NCBI GenBank assembly: GCA_040779345.1
Contig: JBFONU010000009.1
Location: forward strand, 62,001 to 126,000
DNA from: Thalassotalea_H sp040779345
GTDB lineage: Bacteria; Pseudomonadota; Gammaproteobacteria; Enterobacterales; Alteromonadaceae
DNA length: 64,000 nucleotides
Direction: 5' to 3'
Positions 1 through 8,730 of the stretch are shown here, in pieces. The position numbers and the translations under genes are program-made. The notes under the pieces were generated by a model, which saw only the letters and a program-made list of their open reading frames with translations, did no database searches and was not told the DNA's origin. Position 1 is the stretch's first letter; every line of letters starts with the position of its first letter.

Positions 1-9
1 TTGGATATA

Positions 10-699
10 CTAGACAAAAGCGTTAACTTCTTCATCCGATAAATATCGCCATTCTCCCAGAGGAAGTTCAGCTAATTTTACGATGCCAATTTGCTCACGG
101 TGTAAGCCAACCACCTTATTACCAATAGCAGCAAACATACGTTTAACTTGATGATATTTCCCTTCTGTTATAGTTAATAACACTTCTTTATCATCAATAA
201 CATCGAGTTTTGCAGGAAGGGTAAGCGATGTTTCTCCCTGCAGTTGCACACCTTTTACAAATTTTTCTGCACTCCCCTCTTGAATATTATCCCTTAACCA
301 TACGCGATAAACTTTCTCACATTGTTTTTTAGGCGAAATAATATTGTGCGACCAGCGGCCATCGTCCGTGATCAAAACAAGGCCCGTGGTATCTGCATCT
401 AATCGGCCAGCGACGTGCATATCAAATGCTCTGTCCACATCAATTAAATGAAACAACGACGGATAACCTTCATCGACATTTGAACAAATCGTATCGAGTG
501 GTTTATGTAGCATGATATATCGAGATTGACGTGCAGTGAGTCTTTGCCCCGCTACGGTGATCTCATTATTTTCATGGACTTGCATGGCTGCATCTTTACT
601 TATTTGATCATTAACGCGTACTTTTCCACTTTTGAGTAACTTTTTCGCTTCTGTTCGAGTAAGCTCAGTACTTTTACAAATGAATTTATCTAAGCGCAT
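10..699 (-). CDS. rsuA: 16S rRNA pseudouridine(516) synthase RsuA
   Basis: Predicted to isomerise U516 of 16S rRNA to pseudouridine. The 229-residue product has an N-terminal S4-type RNA-binding segment (RLDKF start, residues about 1-60) and the RsuA/RluB/E/F catalytic core with the AGRLDADTTGL motif, whose first Asp after RL is the family nucleophile. Length matches E. coli RsuA (231 aa). I place the start at the ATG at 699, because the reading frame upstream only offers a TTG two codons earlier and family members begin MRLDKF. It is the first gene in the window and stands alone. Assignment as RsuA rather than RluE/RluF rests on overall resemblance in the TDDGxWSHxIxSP segment. Confidence 0.9.
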   Translation of the reverse strand: MRLDKFICKSTELTRTEAKKLLKSGKVRVNDQISKDAAMQVHENNEITVAGQRLTARQSRYIMLHKPLDTICSNVDEGYPSLFHLIDVDRAFDMHVAGRLDADTTGLVLITDDGRWSHNIISPKKQCEKVYRVWLRDNIQEGSAEKFVKGVQLQGETSLTLPAKLDVIDDKEVLLTITEGKYHQVKRMFAAIGNKVVGLHREQIGIVKLAELPLGEWRYLSDEEVNAFV

Positions 700-834
700 T
701 TTCAATTCTAATTATCAGGCAATGTCGCGAGATAATATCCGTAAAACGTTATTTATAGCAAGGTCGAATTGAACATTTTTATTGTTAATGGTAGCCTCAA
801 GCTATGATCGCCCTTCACTCATTGGAAAGCAAAA

Positions 835-1464
835 ATGGATTTAACTTCCGGCTTATTACTGATAACTTCAGTGCATTTATTAGCTGCCGCTTCACCCGGA
901 CCTGACTTTGTCTTAGTCAGTCAGCAAACATTAAATCATGGTAAAAAAGCCGGCTTATTATGCAGCATTGGCATAGCGTTAGGTTTATCAATACACATTA
1001 TTTATTCTGCGTTAGGTCTTGCGACAATTATTGCTAATTCAACAACCGCGTTGTGGGTAATCAAAATAGTAGGGGGAGCTTATTTATTATACCTAGGCTT
1101 GAGTGGTTTAAGGGCTAAACCTAAAGATAACATCAGTAATAATGAGCACATTATTCATGCCAAATCTGCGTTTAAAACCATTGGTTTAGGTTTTTTATGT
1201 AATGCGCTCAATCCAAAAGCCCCCATATATTTTGTCGCACTTTTTACGGTAGTGCTTTCGCCTGATATTCCGTTAAATCACCTTATTATTTATGGGGTAT
1301 GGATGATGCTAATTCAACTCGCTTGGTTTTCTACCGTGGTGTTTTTATTGTCACGTCCCGGTATTAATCAAAAATTTCAAGCCATGGGACACTGGCTTGA
1401 TAGAGTGATGGGTGGGGCAATGGTATTACTGGGTCTAAAAGTTATCAGCACTAAGCTAAATTAA
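835..1464 (+). CDS. LysE/RhtB-family amino-acid exporter
   Basis: Inner-membrane protein of 209 aa with about six hydrophobic segments, the usual length for LysE/RhtB translocators that export amino acids such as threonine, homoserine lactone or leucine. The N-terminal SPGPDF motif (near residue 20) is the family hallmark. A GGAAAG ribosome site lies just upstream of the ATG. Substrate cannot be told from sequence. It heads a run of three same-strand genes with a DUF1697 protein and an acetyltransferase, which do not obviously share a pathway. Confidence 0.88.
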   Translation: MDLTSGLLLITSVHLLAAASPGPDFVLVSQQTLNHGKKAGLLCSIGIALGLSIHIIYSALGLATIIANSTTALWVIKIVGGAYLLYLGLSGLRAKPKDNISNNEHIIHAKSAFKTIGLGFLCNALNPKAPIYFVALFTVVLSPDIPLNHLIIYGVWMMLIQLAWFSTVVFLLSRPGINQKFQAMGHWLDRVMGGAMVLLGLKVISTKLN

Positions 1465-1497
1465 CACAAGCTAAATTAAAACAAGCAAAATTAACTC
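1453..1497 (+). repeat. Three tandem 15-bp repeats across a stop codon
   Basis: Three imperfect copies of a 15-bp unit (AAGCTAAATTAACAC, AAGCTAAATTAAAAC, AAGCAAAATTAACTC) run through the end of the LysE-family gene. Each copy carries TAA in the same frame, so the array supplies the stop codon three times. It looks like a small local slippage duplication. Confidence 0.7.
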
Positions 1498-1517
1498 TAA
1501 TTAGAATACAGCGATCT

Positions 1518-2060
1518 ATGACTCAATATATAGCATTACTACGTGGCATTAACGTCAGCGGCCAAAAATCAATAAAAATGGTCGACTTAGTTGCTCTTTG
1601 CCAAGAGATTGGTTTTGAAGAGGTATCGACTTACATTCAAAGTGGCAATATTTGTTTTAAATCAGCGAATAACAATATCGACGAGTTAGAAACGCTGCTT
1701 CACGATAAAATTTCACATGTGTACCAATTTGACGTCCCCGTTTTGATCATAACGGTTGAGACACTTAGCCAGGTTTATCGCCAACTACCTTTTGACAATA
1801 TTGATCTGAGCAGTGATGGAAGTAAAGTGTTGATCAGCTTTTTAAGTAATAACGCAAAATTAAGCCGTATCGAGCAGTTAATGTCTTACGTGAAAGCACC
1901 AGAACGCTTAGAAGTTAATGAAAGGGTCATTTATTTACACTGTCCAAATGGCTATGGCAAAAGTAAGCTATCTAATAATTTTATCGAAACTAAATTGCAA
2001 GTGAACGCGACAACACGTAATTTGAAAACCGTCGTCAAACTTATATCATTAAGCCATTAA
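1518..2060 (+). CDS. DUF1697 family protein
   Basis: The 180-aa product starts YIALLRGINVSG and continues with YIQSGN near residue 40, the two signatures of the DUF1697 family. Members are small cytoplasmic proteins of unknown biochemical role. The length is typical. Its ATG lies 53 bp after the exporter gene, with no strong ribosome site, and the acetyltransferase gene begins 14 bp downstream, so co-transcription is likely. Function cannot be inferred. Confidence 0.85.
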   Translation: MTQYIALLRGINVSGQKSIKMVDLVALCQEIGFEEVSTYIQSGNICFKSANNNIDELETLLHDKISHVYQFDVPVLIITVETLSQVYRQLPFDNIDLSSDGSKVLISFLSNNAKLSRIEQLMSYVKAPERLEVNERVIYLHCPNGYGKSKLSNNFIETKLQVNATTRNLKTVVKLISLSH

Positions 2061-2074
2061 AATTATTCGATGTT

Positions 2075-2590
2075 ATGAAAATCATCTCCCCGCAAAATCT
2101 CAATGACCACATACCATTATTGTCACAATTATTAATTAACTGTGTTGATGTCGACGCTTCACTTGGCTTTCTTCCTCCCCTTACAATATCTGCTGCTCAG
2201 CAATACTGGCAAGCAGTGAATAATGAACTAGAAAGTAACGATAAAGTAATTTTTATTGCCTTGCAAAACGCACAAATACTCGGCAGTGTGCAACTCAGCT
2301 TAATTAACAAAGAGAATGGACAACACCGTGCTGAAGTGGAAAAATTAATGGTTCATAAAAGCGCACGAGGACAAGGGGTTGCTAAAGCATTAATGCAAAC
2401 ATTAGAGACTTTAGCACTAAGTAAACAACGATCATTAATAGTGCTTGATACGCGCAAAGGTGATATTGCTTCTCACCTCTACAAAAAGTTGGGTTATGTC
2501 CTAGGGGGAGAAATTCCAAACTTTGCTAGAAACGCTGCGGGAAACTTAGAAAGTACGGTTTATTTTTATAAAAATATTTTCCCTCACTAA
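2075..2590 (+). CDS. GNAT-family N-acetyltransferase
   Basis: Cytoplasmic acetyl-CoA-dependent acetyltransferase, 171 aa. The acetyl-CoA pyrophosphate-binding motif A is visible as VEKLMVHKSARGQGVAKAL (around residues 88-107; the ARGQGVAK segment is the R/Q-x-x-G-x-G/A signature), followed by the LVLDTRKGD and LYKKLGY elements of motif B. The acceptor is unknown. It is closely linked to the DUF1697 gene (14 bp gap). Confidence 0.88.
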   Translation: MKIISPQNLNDHIPLLSQLLINCVDVDASLGFLPPLTISAAQQYWQAVNNELESNDKVIFIALQNAQILGSVQLSLINKENGQHRAEVEKLMVHKSARGQGVAKALMQTLETLALSKQRSLIVLDTRKGDIASHLYKKLGYVLGGEIPNFARNAAGNLESTVYFYKNIFPH

Positions 2591-2623
2591 TACCTTTCCT
2601 AACGTCACCAGCGTATAGCTGAC

Positions 2624-5470
2624 TTACCATAAGATTTGGTCAATTTCATTTAATAGCGCTTGAGAGTGATTATTTACGCTAGCAAATTTTTTAGCTTTTA
2701 TTGCCTGCTCCAAGGTTATGGCATGCTCAGACAAGGCAGAAAACCCAAACATTTGTGCAGCTCCAGCCATTCGATGAACTAACAGAGACAACTTTTCATA
2801 ATTTTCATTTTTTAAATGAAGAATAATATCTTGCTGCTCTAACACTAAATTTGACTTAAATTGCTCGACTAAATCTTGCATATCCACTTGTTTTAACTTT
2901 TCTGTCGCTTGCTCTGCACAAATGTCATCTTGATAATATTGACTAATAGTTTGAATAAATATTTTTCTGTCTATTGGTTTTTTAAGGTGATCATCAAAGC
3001 CTTGCGCCAAATATTGATCAACCTCATGAGACATTGCATTAGCGGTTAACGCAATAATGGGTTGTTTAGCGCCTTTTTGTCTCATAATACTATGGGCTTC
3101 AATACCGTCCATTTCAGGCATTTGAATATCCATTAAAATAACTTGAGGTTGATGCTGAATATATTGCTTAACCGCTTCTTTACCATTCGCTGCGGTATAA
3201 ACCTTTAAACCTAAAGAGCTTAATAACCGGCTGATAAGTATACGGTTATCTTGGTGATCTTCAGCTAAGAGTATTGTTCCTGATAAGGTACCTTTTTTCA
3301 CTTCAGTTTCGCTGTGAACTATTGCCTGCGTTTTTGCCTGAAGTACTCGCTGATTTTTATCTAGCGCAGCAGTCAACTCGGCTTCGCAAGGTAAAATAAA
3401 TGAAAAAGTACTGCCTTGATTTAAAATACTGGAAATTTCGATATTACCCTTCATTAATTGGGCAAGCTGTTGTGATAAACATAAACCAAGCCCGGTACCT
3501 CCAAAACGACGGCTGATGCTACTATCGCCTTGTGTAAAGCTTTCAAAGACAAGTTCTATTTGCGAAGAACTTAGTCCTATTCCCGTATCTTCAACTGAAA
3601 ATACTATTTGTGCATCTTCTAAGGTAACAAATACATTTACATGCCCTTTTGAGGTAAATTTAATGGCATTCGAACAAAGGTTAATTAAAATTTGTTTAAC
3701 TCTAAAACCATCCATCGAAATGATAAAAGGCGAAGGTAAATTATGTGATATCTCAAAGCTAAGGTCTTTTTTCTTAGCTTGTTCACAAAACATATTGGCA
3801 ATATCTTGCAGTATTTCATGTAAGTCTTGAGGTTGAATATCAAGCTCAAGCTTGTTGGCTTCCACTTTACTTAAATCAAGAATGTTATTAATTAATTCTA
3901 ATAAATGTAAACTGTTATTGTGAATAATAGCCACTTCACTTTGTAGTAATGCTTCATCCAAATCATCATGGAGTAAGGCTTCTGATTGAGCGATAATTGC
4001 AGTAAGTGGTGTTCTAATTTCATGGCTCATGTTGGCAAGAAATAAGCTTTTAACTTTATCTGCTTCCTGTAATTTTTCAGTGAGTAATTCGAGTGACTTC
4101 GTCCGTTGTTTAACTTTAGACACCAAAGCTAGTTTTGATTTTTTCTCAGTATTTCGTCGATAAATTAAAAAAGTAACGAGAAAAATCAACAAAACGGCAA
4201 TTATTGTAAAGTTCCTTTCTTGTACTTCTTTAGCAAAATTTAATTGTTGCAGCTTTTCTTTTTGTTGTAATTGTATAACCTGCTGCTTGAGTTGCTCAGA
4301 TTCATAACCCGCTAATAAAATATTAAAATTATCATTTTCTCTTTTCTTTCGACTGTTAAGGTAAGAGCGATGAAAACTTAACGCTTTCTCAGGTTGATTT
4401 AAGGTCGCATAAATCAGTGAAAATAAAGACAAGTTATTTTCTATTTGTTTGGCATAATGTAAAGGTTTAGCGATTTCATCAGAACGCAGTAAATATTCTA
4501 GCGCCAATTCAACATTTTCGAGATAAAATTGTGCTTTAGCGAAGCTGTGCAAGGCACCAGACAAAGCGGTGTTATAGCCATTAACTTCACTTATGCTAAT
4601 TGACTTTTCCGCAAACTCGATCGACTTGCTATGCTGGCCAAGCTCAAAATAGACATCGGAAAGGTTATGGTAAATCGACGATAAGTTAAAAAGGTCATTA
4701 TTTTCAAAAAAATAAGCTAAAGATTTTTCCATGTATTCTAAAGCAATTTCAGGCTTGCCTGATTGTTTATAGGCAATACCTAAGTCACTATAGCTGAGCG
4801 CTAAGCCTTCTAGGTCATTTATCGCCTCACGTCTGGCAATGACATTTTCATATGCCTTTATGGCCGTGTCATATCTTTCTAGCTTTAAATATAAACCTGC
4901 AATATTAAAACGGATATCAATTTTATCCAGTTCAGTGCCAAATTGTTGGTAAATTTTTTCAGCACTTTGGTAACTTGCAATAGCTTGACTGTTATAGCCT
5001 AAAGCCGTTTGTGCTAAGCCAATGTTGTTATATAAATTAGCCCGTTTTAACGGATATTTTGAAGGTTCAATAAAAGACAATGAGCTATGATAATGAACAA
5101 TAGATAATTCAAAATCACCGTTTAAATAGTGGTAAATACCTAATCGTTTATAGGTGTTCGCTAAAAAAGTTGCCGCACTCGTTTGCTCTGCTAATAAAAG
5201 AATTCGGTTGACTATTTCAATGGCTCGAACATAATCATTGGCGTTTTTATAATGACTTTCTATCGACTCAAGTATTTGGATCCGTTCTTGTTTTGTTAAA
5301 TCAAATGATCCTAGTAAACTGTTAAGTGATGAGATTATTAATTGTTGATCGCTTTGTTTTTCAATTTCAACTATTTGCTGTGCGATAGAAAAAGAAGACG
5401 TTTGTGCCGCCTCCCCGTTAAAAACAATTAACAATAAAAATGCGCAGCACTTTAAATAACAATTTTGCAT
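2624..5470 (-). CDS. TPR-repeat hybrid sensor kinase with receiver and Hpt domains
   Basis: A 948-aa complete phosphorelay on one chain. A signal peptide (1-22) leads into a periplasmic tetratricopeptide region (about 60-375, at least six repeats with alternating Tyr/Ala/Leu patterns), a short coiled coil (390-415), one membrane helix (421-438), HisKA with phospho-His H483 in NMSHEIRTPL, an HATPase domain (N601 box, DTGIGL, GGTGLGL), a receiver with D781 in LMDIQMPEMDG and Lys831, and a C-terminal Hpt domain with H899 in HRMAGAAQMFG. All phosphotransfer residues are present. The TPR array is the likely sensor, binding a peptide or partner protein. No partner output gene is adjacent. Length and layout fit TPR-type hybrid kinases common in Alteromonadales. 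Confidence 0.92.
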   Translation of the reverse strand: MQNCYLKCCAFLLLIVFNGEAAQTSSFSIAQQIVEIEKQSDQQLIISSLNSLLGSFDLTKQERIQILESIESHYKNANDYVRAIEIVNRILLLAEQTSAATFLANTYKRLGIYHYLNGDFELSIVHYHSSLSFIEPSKYPLKRANLYNNIGLAQTALGYNSQAIASYQSAEKIYQQFGTELDKIDIRFNIAGLYLKLERYDTAIKAYENVIARREAINDLEGLALSYSDLGIAYKQSGKPEIALEYMEKSLAYFFENNDLFNLSSIYHNLSDVYFELGQHSKSIEFAEKSISISEVNGYNTALSGALHSFAKAQFYLENVELALEYLLRSDEIAKPLHYAKQIENNLSLFSLIYATLNQPEKALSFHRSYLNSRKKRENDNFNILLAGYESEQLKQQVIQLQQKEKLQQLNFAKEVQERNFTIIAVLLIFLVTFLIYRRNTEKKSKLALVSKVKQRTKSLELLTEKLQEADKVKSLFLANMSHEIRTPLTAIIAQSEALLHDDLDEALLQSEVAIIHNNSLHLLELINNILDLSKVEANKLELDIQPQDLHEILQDIANMFCEQAKKKDLSFEISHNLPSPFIISMDGFRVKQILINLCSNAIKFTSKGHVNVFVTLEDAQIVFSVEDTGIGLSSSQIELVFESFTQGDSSISRRFGGTGLGLCLSQQLAQLMKGNIEISSILNQGSTFSFILPCEAELTAALDKNQRVLQAKTQAIVHSETEVKKGTLSGTILLAEDHQDNRILISRLLSSLGLKVYTAANGKEAVKQYIQHQPQVILMDIQMPEMDGIEAHSIMRQKGAKQPIIALTANAMSHEVDQYLAQGFDDHLKKPIDRKIFIQTISQYYQDDICAEQATEKLKQVDMQDLVEQFKSNLVLEQQDIILHLKNENYEKLSLLVHRMAGAAQMFGFSALSEHAITLEQAIKAKKFASVNNHSQALLNEIDQILW

Positions 5471-5558
5471 AACACCTTACAAAAGTTCTAAAAGAAAAAA
5501 TTCGTTTTATCATACGCGTTAACTAATTTTTATACAAAAGTTCAACTATAAAAATTTG

Positions 5559-6404
5559 CTATTCTTTCTTAGCGGCTGATGGCAGTGATTGTTGAAGCAG
5601 TAATTTAATTTCTTGTAATTCACCTTCTAACTTTTCAATTTGTGCTCGACTGGCTGGCTCGCCTCCTTCATTGCTTTCGCCATGCTGCTCAGCTCGGTAA
5701 TTTTCATGTTCTTGCCCCATCACTTCTAAAATGGTGCCCACCATCATATTTAAAAAGATAAACGCGGTTAAAAATATAAACGAAAGGTAAAAAATCCAAC
5801 TCATCGGGTGAACAGCCATCGTTTCATACATGACATCGGTCCAATCTTCAAATGTGGCAACACGAAACAGCGTCAGCATAGAAATAGAGACATCGCCCCA
5901 TAAAACTTTATTAATTTCATTAAATAAAATACTCCCTATGGCGGCATATATATAAAAAATAACAAACATTAATAACGCGATATAGCCCATTCGAGGAATG
6001 GCCTTTATTAAGGCGTTAATTAATAAGCGTAACTCTGGAACCATCGAAACTAAACGTAATACTCTAAAGACTCGTAGAAGACGAGCAAGCAGAACCCCTG
6101 AGCCTCCAGCAGGTATTAAGCTACCAATGACAATTACGGTATCAAATATATTCCAGCCACTTTTGAAAAATGCTTTTTTATCTCGAGTTGCTAGAAAACG
6201 AATAACAATTTCAAATAAGAAAAACACCGTAATAGCGGTATCTAATAACGATAAAACCTTTACTGCGGTAGGAGGTAAGTCGTGGGTTTTAGCGCCGATG
6301 AGTAATGCCGAAATAATAATAACGGCGATAACAGACCATTGAAATAGTGGACTTGAGTCAATTTTTTTTAATCGTCGCTGAAAGCGAAATACTAGAGAAG
6401 CCAT
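5559..6404 (-). CDS. NaChBac-like voltage-gated cation channel
   Basis: Single six-helix channel subunit of 281 aa that should form a homotetramer in the inner membrane. S4 voltage sensor is clear: R108, R111, R114 and R117 at every third position. The pore loop reads TFEDWTD (T184-D190), close to the TLESWAS selectivity filter of bacterial sodium channels with the key Glu (E186) and Trp (W188) in place, which favours Na+. A C-terminal coiled coil (about 252-275) is typical of NaVBac tetramerisation domains. I start at the ATG at 6404, which has an AGGA ribosome site seven bases upstream and leaves a 13-bp gap to the hydrolase gene; a longer frame would overlap that gene by about 50 bp. Confidence 0.87.
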   Translation of the reverse strand: MASLVFRFQRRLKKIDSSPLFQWSVIAVIIISALLIGAKTHDLPPTAVKVLSLLDTAITVFFLFEIVIRFLATRDKKAFFKSGWNIFDTVIVIGSLIPAGGSGVLLARLLRVFRVLRLVSMVPELRLLINALIKAIPRMGYIALLMFVIFYIYAAIGSILFNEINKVLWGDVSISMLTLFRVATFEDWTDVMYETMAVHPMSWIFYLSFIFLTAFIFLNMMVGTILEVMGQEHENYRAEQHGESNEGGEPASRAQIEKLEGELQEIKLLLQQSLPSAAKKE

Positions 6405-6417
6405 TAATTTGTCCTTA

Positions 6418-7062
6418 CTACCTAATCCTGTCACCAACGAAAGGGTTGGATTCACGTTCTTCACCAAAAGTGCTCATTGGGCCGTGCCCAGGTATAAATC
6501 GTACTTGATTCCCGAGTGGGAATAAGTTTTTCTTAATTGAGTTAATTAATGTTGCATGATCCCCACGAGGAAAATCAGTACGCCCTATTGAACCTTTAAA
6601 CAACACATCTCCCACCTGTGCTAATTTTGACTCACGATGAAAAAAAATCACATGGCCAGGGGTATGACCGGGACAAAAATACACTTCTAGCTCTATTTCA
6701 CCAAAATGAACTTTATCTCCTTGATCTAACCATCGATCAGGAGAAAAATGTTCCGCTTCAGAAAAGCCAAAGCGTTCTTTTTGTTCTGGGATCAGGTCAA
6801 TCCAAAATTGATCCGCCTGATGTGGCCCTTCTATCCCTACATTATAAAGACGAGAAAGCGCATGAGTTGCTCCAGCATGATCTATATGTGCATGAGTTAA
6901 TAACACTTTAGCTAAGGTTAGTCCTTGTTGTTCAATCGCTTGAATAATTTTATCAATATCACCACCGGGGTCGACAACTGCCGCTTGTTTGGTTTTATCG
7001 CACCAAAAAAGCGTACAATTTTGTTGGAAGGGGGTGACCGGAATTATTTGATATTGCAACAT
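6418..7062 (-). CDS. Glyoxalase II-like metallo-beta-lactamase-fold hydrolase (YcbL type)
   Basis: Cytoplasmic 214-aa metal hydrolase. The di-metal motif THAHIDH (T56-H62), H132 and H136 in HTPGHV, D151 in GDVLF and a final GH near residue 193 supply the expected ligands. Length and layout match E. coli YcbL (about 215 aa), a thioesterase of the glyoxalase II group, rather than full-length GloB with its C-terminal substrate domain. It is followed 13 bp later by the ion-channel gene, so the two are probably one transcript; no functional link is evident. Confidence 0.87.
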   Translation of the reverse strand: MLQYQIIPVTPFQQNCTLFWCDKTKQAAVVDPGGDIDKIIQAIEQQGLTLAKVLLTHAHIDHAGATHALSRLYNVGIEGPHQADQFWIDLIPEQKERFGFSEAEHFSPDRWLDQGDKVHFGEIELEVYFCPGHTPGHVIFFHRESKLAQVGDVLFKGSIGRTDFPRGDHATLINSIKKNLFPLGNQVRFIPGHGPMSTFGEERESNPFVGDRIR

Positions 7063-7287
7063 AATACGCCTTAAAACATAAAGAGTGGTGATAACCCAGT
7101 TTTTTACATTATTGGTATGTGGGTACGGGGTAGCATTTCTTCAAGAGCAGAATTTTAACTGTCTGAAAAGTTTTACATTATTTCATTATCAATCAATAAA
7201 GAAAATGTATCATAATTAAAAATCACTTCACTATCGAGATTTATCTCGGTAAGCTCGGTGCAAATAAAAACAATAATGCAATAAGTT

Positions 7288-8625
7288 ATGAGTAAAATTA
7301 GAGATTCTTTCCATTCCCGTATAGGTTTTGTCTTAGCAGCCGCAGGGTCAGCAATTGGCTTAGGCAATATTTGGGGGTTTCCAACGCAAGCTGCCAATAA
7401 TGGCGGTGGGGCTTTTCTATTTGTTTATTTACTCGTTACCATTTTACTTGCTCTTCCTGCACTTTACGCTGAAATATATATAGGTAATCAAGCACAAAAA
7501 AACCCCGTTTCGGCACTTGGCGATGCCTGTAGCAAGTATTCTGAAGGCCTAGGTCGTAAAGCGGGCATCATTGGCTTATGTGGCGCCATTATGATGCTAA
7601 GTTTTTACACTATTGTGGCTGGCTGGATGCTAGCTCATGCGTTATCCGCGTTGACTGAAATTTTGGGTATGACTGATATTTCAACTTGGTTAGCAACTTC
7701 AAGTACGCAAAGAAATGTTATTTTTACTCCAATTTTTATTTTATTAGGGGCCGCTATTATTCATCAAGGAGTGAACGCGGGCATAGAGCGTTGGTCAGCG
7801 CGATTAATGCCAATACTACTGATGATGCTGATTGGTTTAATTGTTTACATTTTACAACAACCTGGTGCGGAAAAAGGTTTAGCTGTTTATTTAATTCCTG
7901 ACTTTTCTCAAGTTATGGATCCCAAATTAATTATCTCTGCCATGGGGCAAGCCTTCTTTTCTTTATCTATTGGTGTTGGCGGTATGATGGTTTATGGCTC
8001 ATATATGCAAAAAGATAAAGACATGGGTAAATTAGTTTTATCGATCACTGCGCTGGATACAGGTATTGCTTTTTTAGCGGGTTTATTAATTATTCCGGCT
8101 TTATTTGTGGCTCAAGAAGCCGGAGTAGAAGTGTTTAAAAATAACCAATTGATTGGCGAAGGCCAGTTGATTTTTCATATTTTACCCGAACTTTTTAACT
8201 CAATGGGCACCATAGGTTTATTCGTTTCTATGGGATTTTTCTTATTACTGGCCATTGCAGCACTCACCTCAACGATTTCGTCAACAGAAGTTCCTGTTGC
8301 TTACTTAGTTGAAGATAAAGGGATGTCACGTAGTAAGTCTACCTGGTTAGTTTCCGCAATTGTTTTATGTTGTAGTAGTTTGTTGATCGCATTTTTTGAT
8401 GTGTTATTTGGCGCTTTTATTCGTATATTAACCACGATAATGCAACCACTTAGCTGCTTATTCTATTTTATTGTCGTTGGTTGGTTATGGAAACGGGGTA
8501 ATAAACTTCGTGACAAATCGCTGCAACATGGTCGTAAATGGTTAACTATATGGGGCAACTATTTACGTTTTGTTTGTCCGGTATTATTGACGGTTGTTTT
8601 TGTTAACGTCGCCATACTTAACTAA
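7288..8625 (+). CDS. Sodium-dependent transporter, NSS/SNF family
   Basis: Inner-membrane symporter of 445 aa with about eleven hydrophobic helices, in the neurotransmitter:sodium symporter family (LeuT, TnaT, MhsT). TM1 carries the family signature GLGNIWGFPTQAANNGGGAF, but the usual Arg of WRFPY, part of the extracellular gate in LeuT, is Gly here. TM6 region GQAFFSLSIGVGGMMVYGSY is well conserved. The substrate is probably an amino acid, identity unknown. A strong hairpin terminator follows at 8665. Upstream 225 bp hold its promoter and that of the divergent hydrolase. Confidence 0.9.
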   Translation: MSKIRDSFHSRIGFVLAAAGSAIGLGNIWGFPTQAANNGGGAFLFVYLLVTILLALPALYAEIYIGNQAQKNPVSALGDACSKYSEGLGRKAGIIGLCGAIMMLSFYTIVAGWMLAHALSALTEILGMTDISTWLATSSTQRNVIFTPIFILLGAAIIHQGVNAGIERWSARLMPILLMMLIGLIVYILQQPGAEKGLAVYLIPDFSQVMDPKLIISAMGQAFFSLSIGVGGMMVYGSYMQKDKDMGKLVLSITALDTGIAFLAGLLIIPALFVAQEAGVEVFKNNQLIGEGQLIFHILPELFNSMGTIGLFVSMGFFLLLAIAALTSTISSTEVPVAYLVEDKGMSRSKSTWLVSAIVLCCSSLLIAFFDVLFGAFIRILTTIMQPLSCLFYFIVVGWLWKRGNKLRDKSLQHGRKWLTIWGNYLRFVCPVLLTVVFVNVAILN

Positions 8626-8664
8626 CTGGCCCTTGCGTTAATAAATATTACGCTCGCCTGATGT

Positions 8665-8704
8665 TAAAAAACGCCTAGCTGAAAAATGAGCGCTAGGCTT
8701 TTTT
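8665..8704. terminator. Bidirectional intrinsic terminator
   Basis: GCCTAGC (8673-8679) pairs with GCTAGGC (8692-8698), with an A-run before and TTTTTT after. It sits between the convergent NSS transporter and diguanylate cyclase genes and can serve both. Confidence 0.85.
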
Positions 8705-8730
8705 AAATATTCTCAATGCCTCTTCATTAA

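Noticed and set aside
3516..3830. Open frame opposite the TPR hybrid kinase
   Set aside because: It lies antisense inside a well-supported kinase gene, has no ribosome site and shows no domain.
7173..7397. Minus-strand frame at the start of the NSS transporter gene
   Set aside because: It overlaps the transporter start antisense and encodes low-complexity residues without a start signal.
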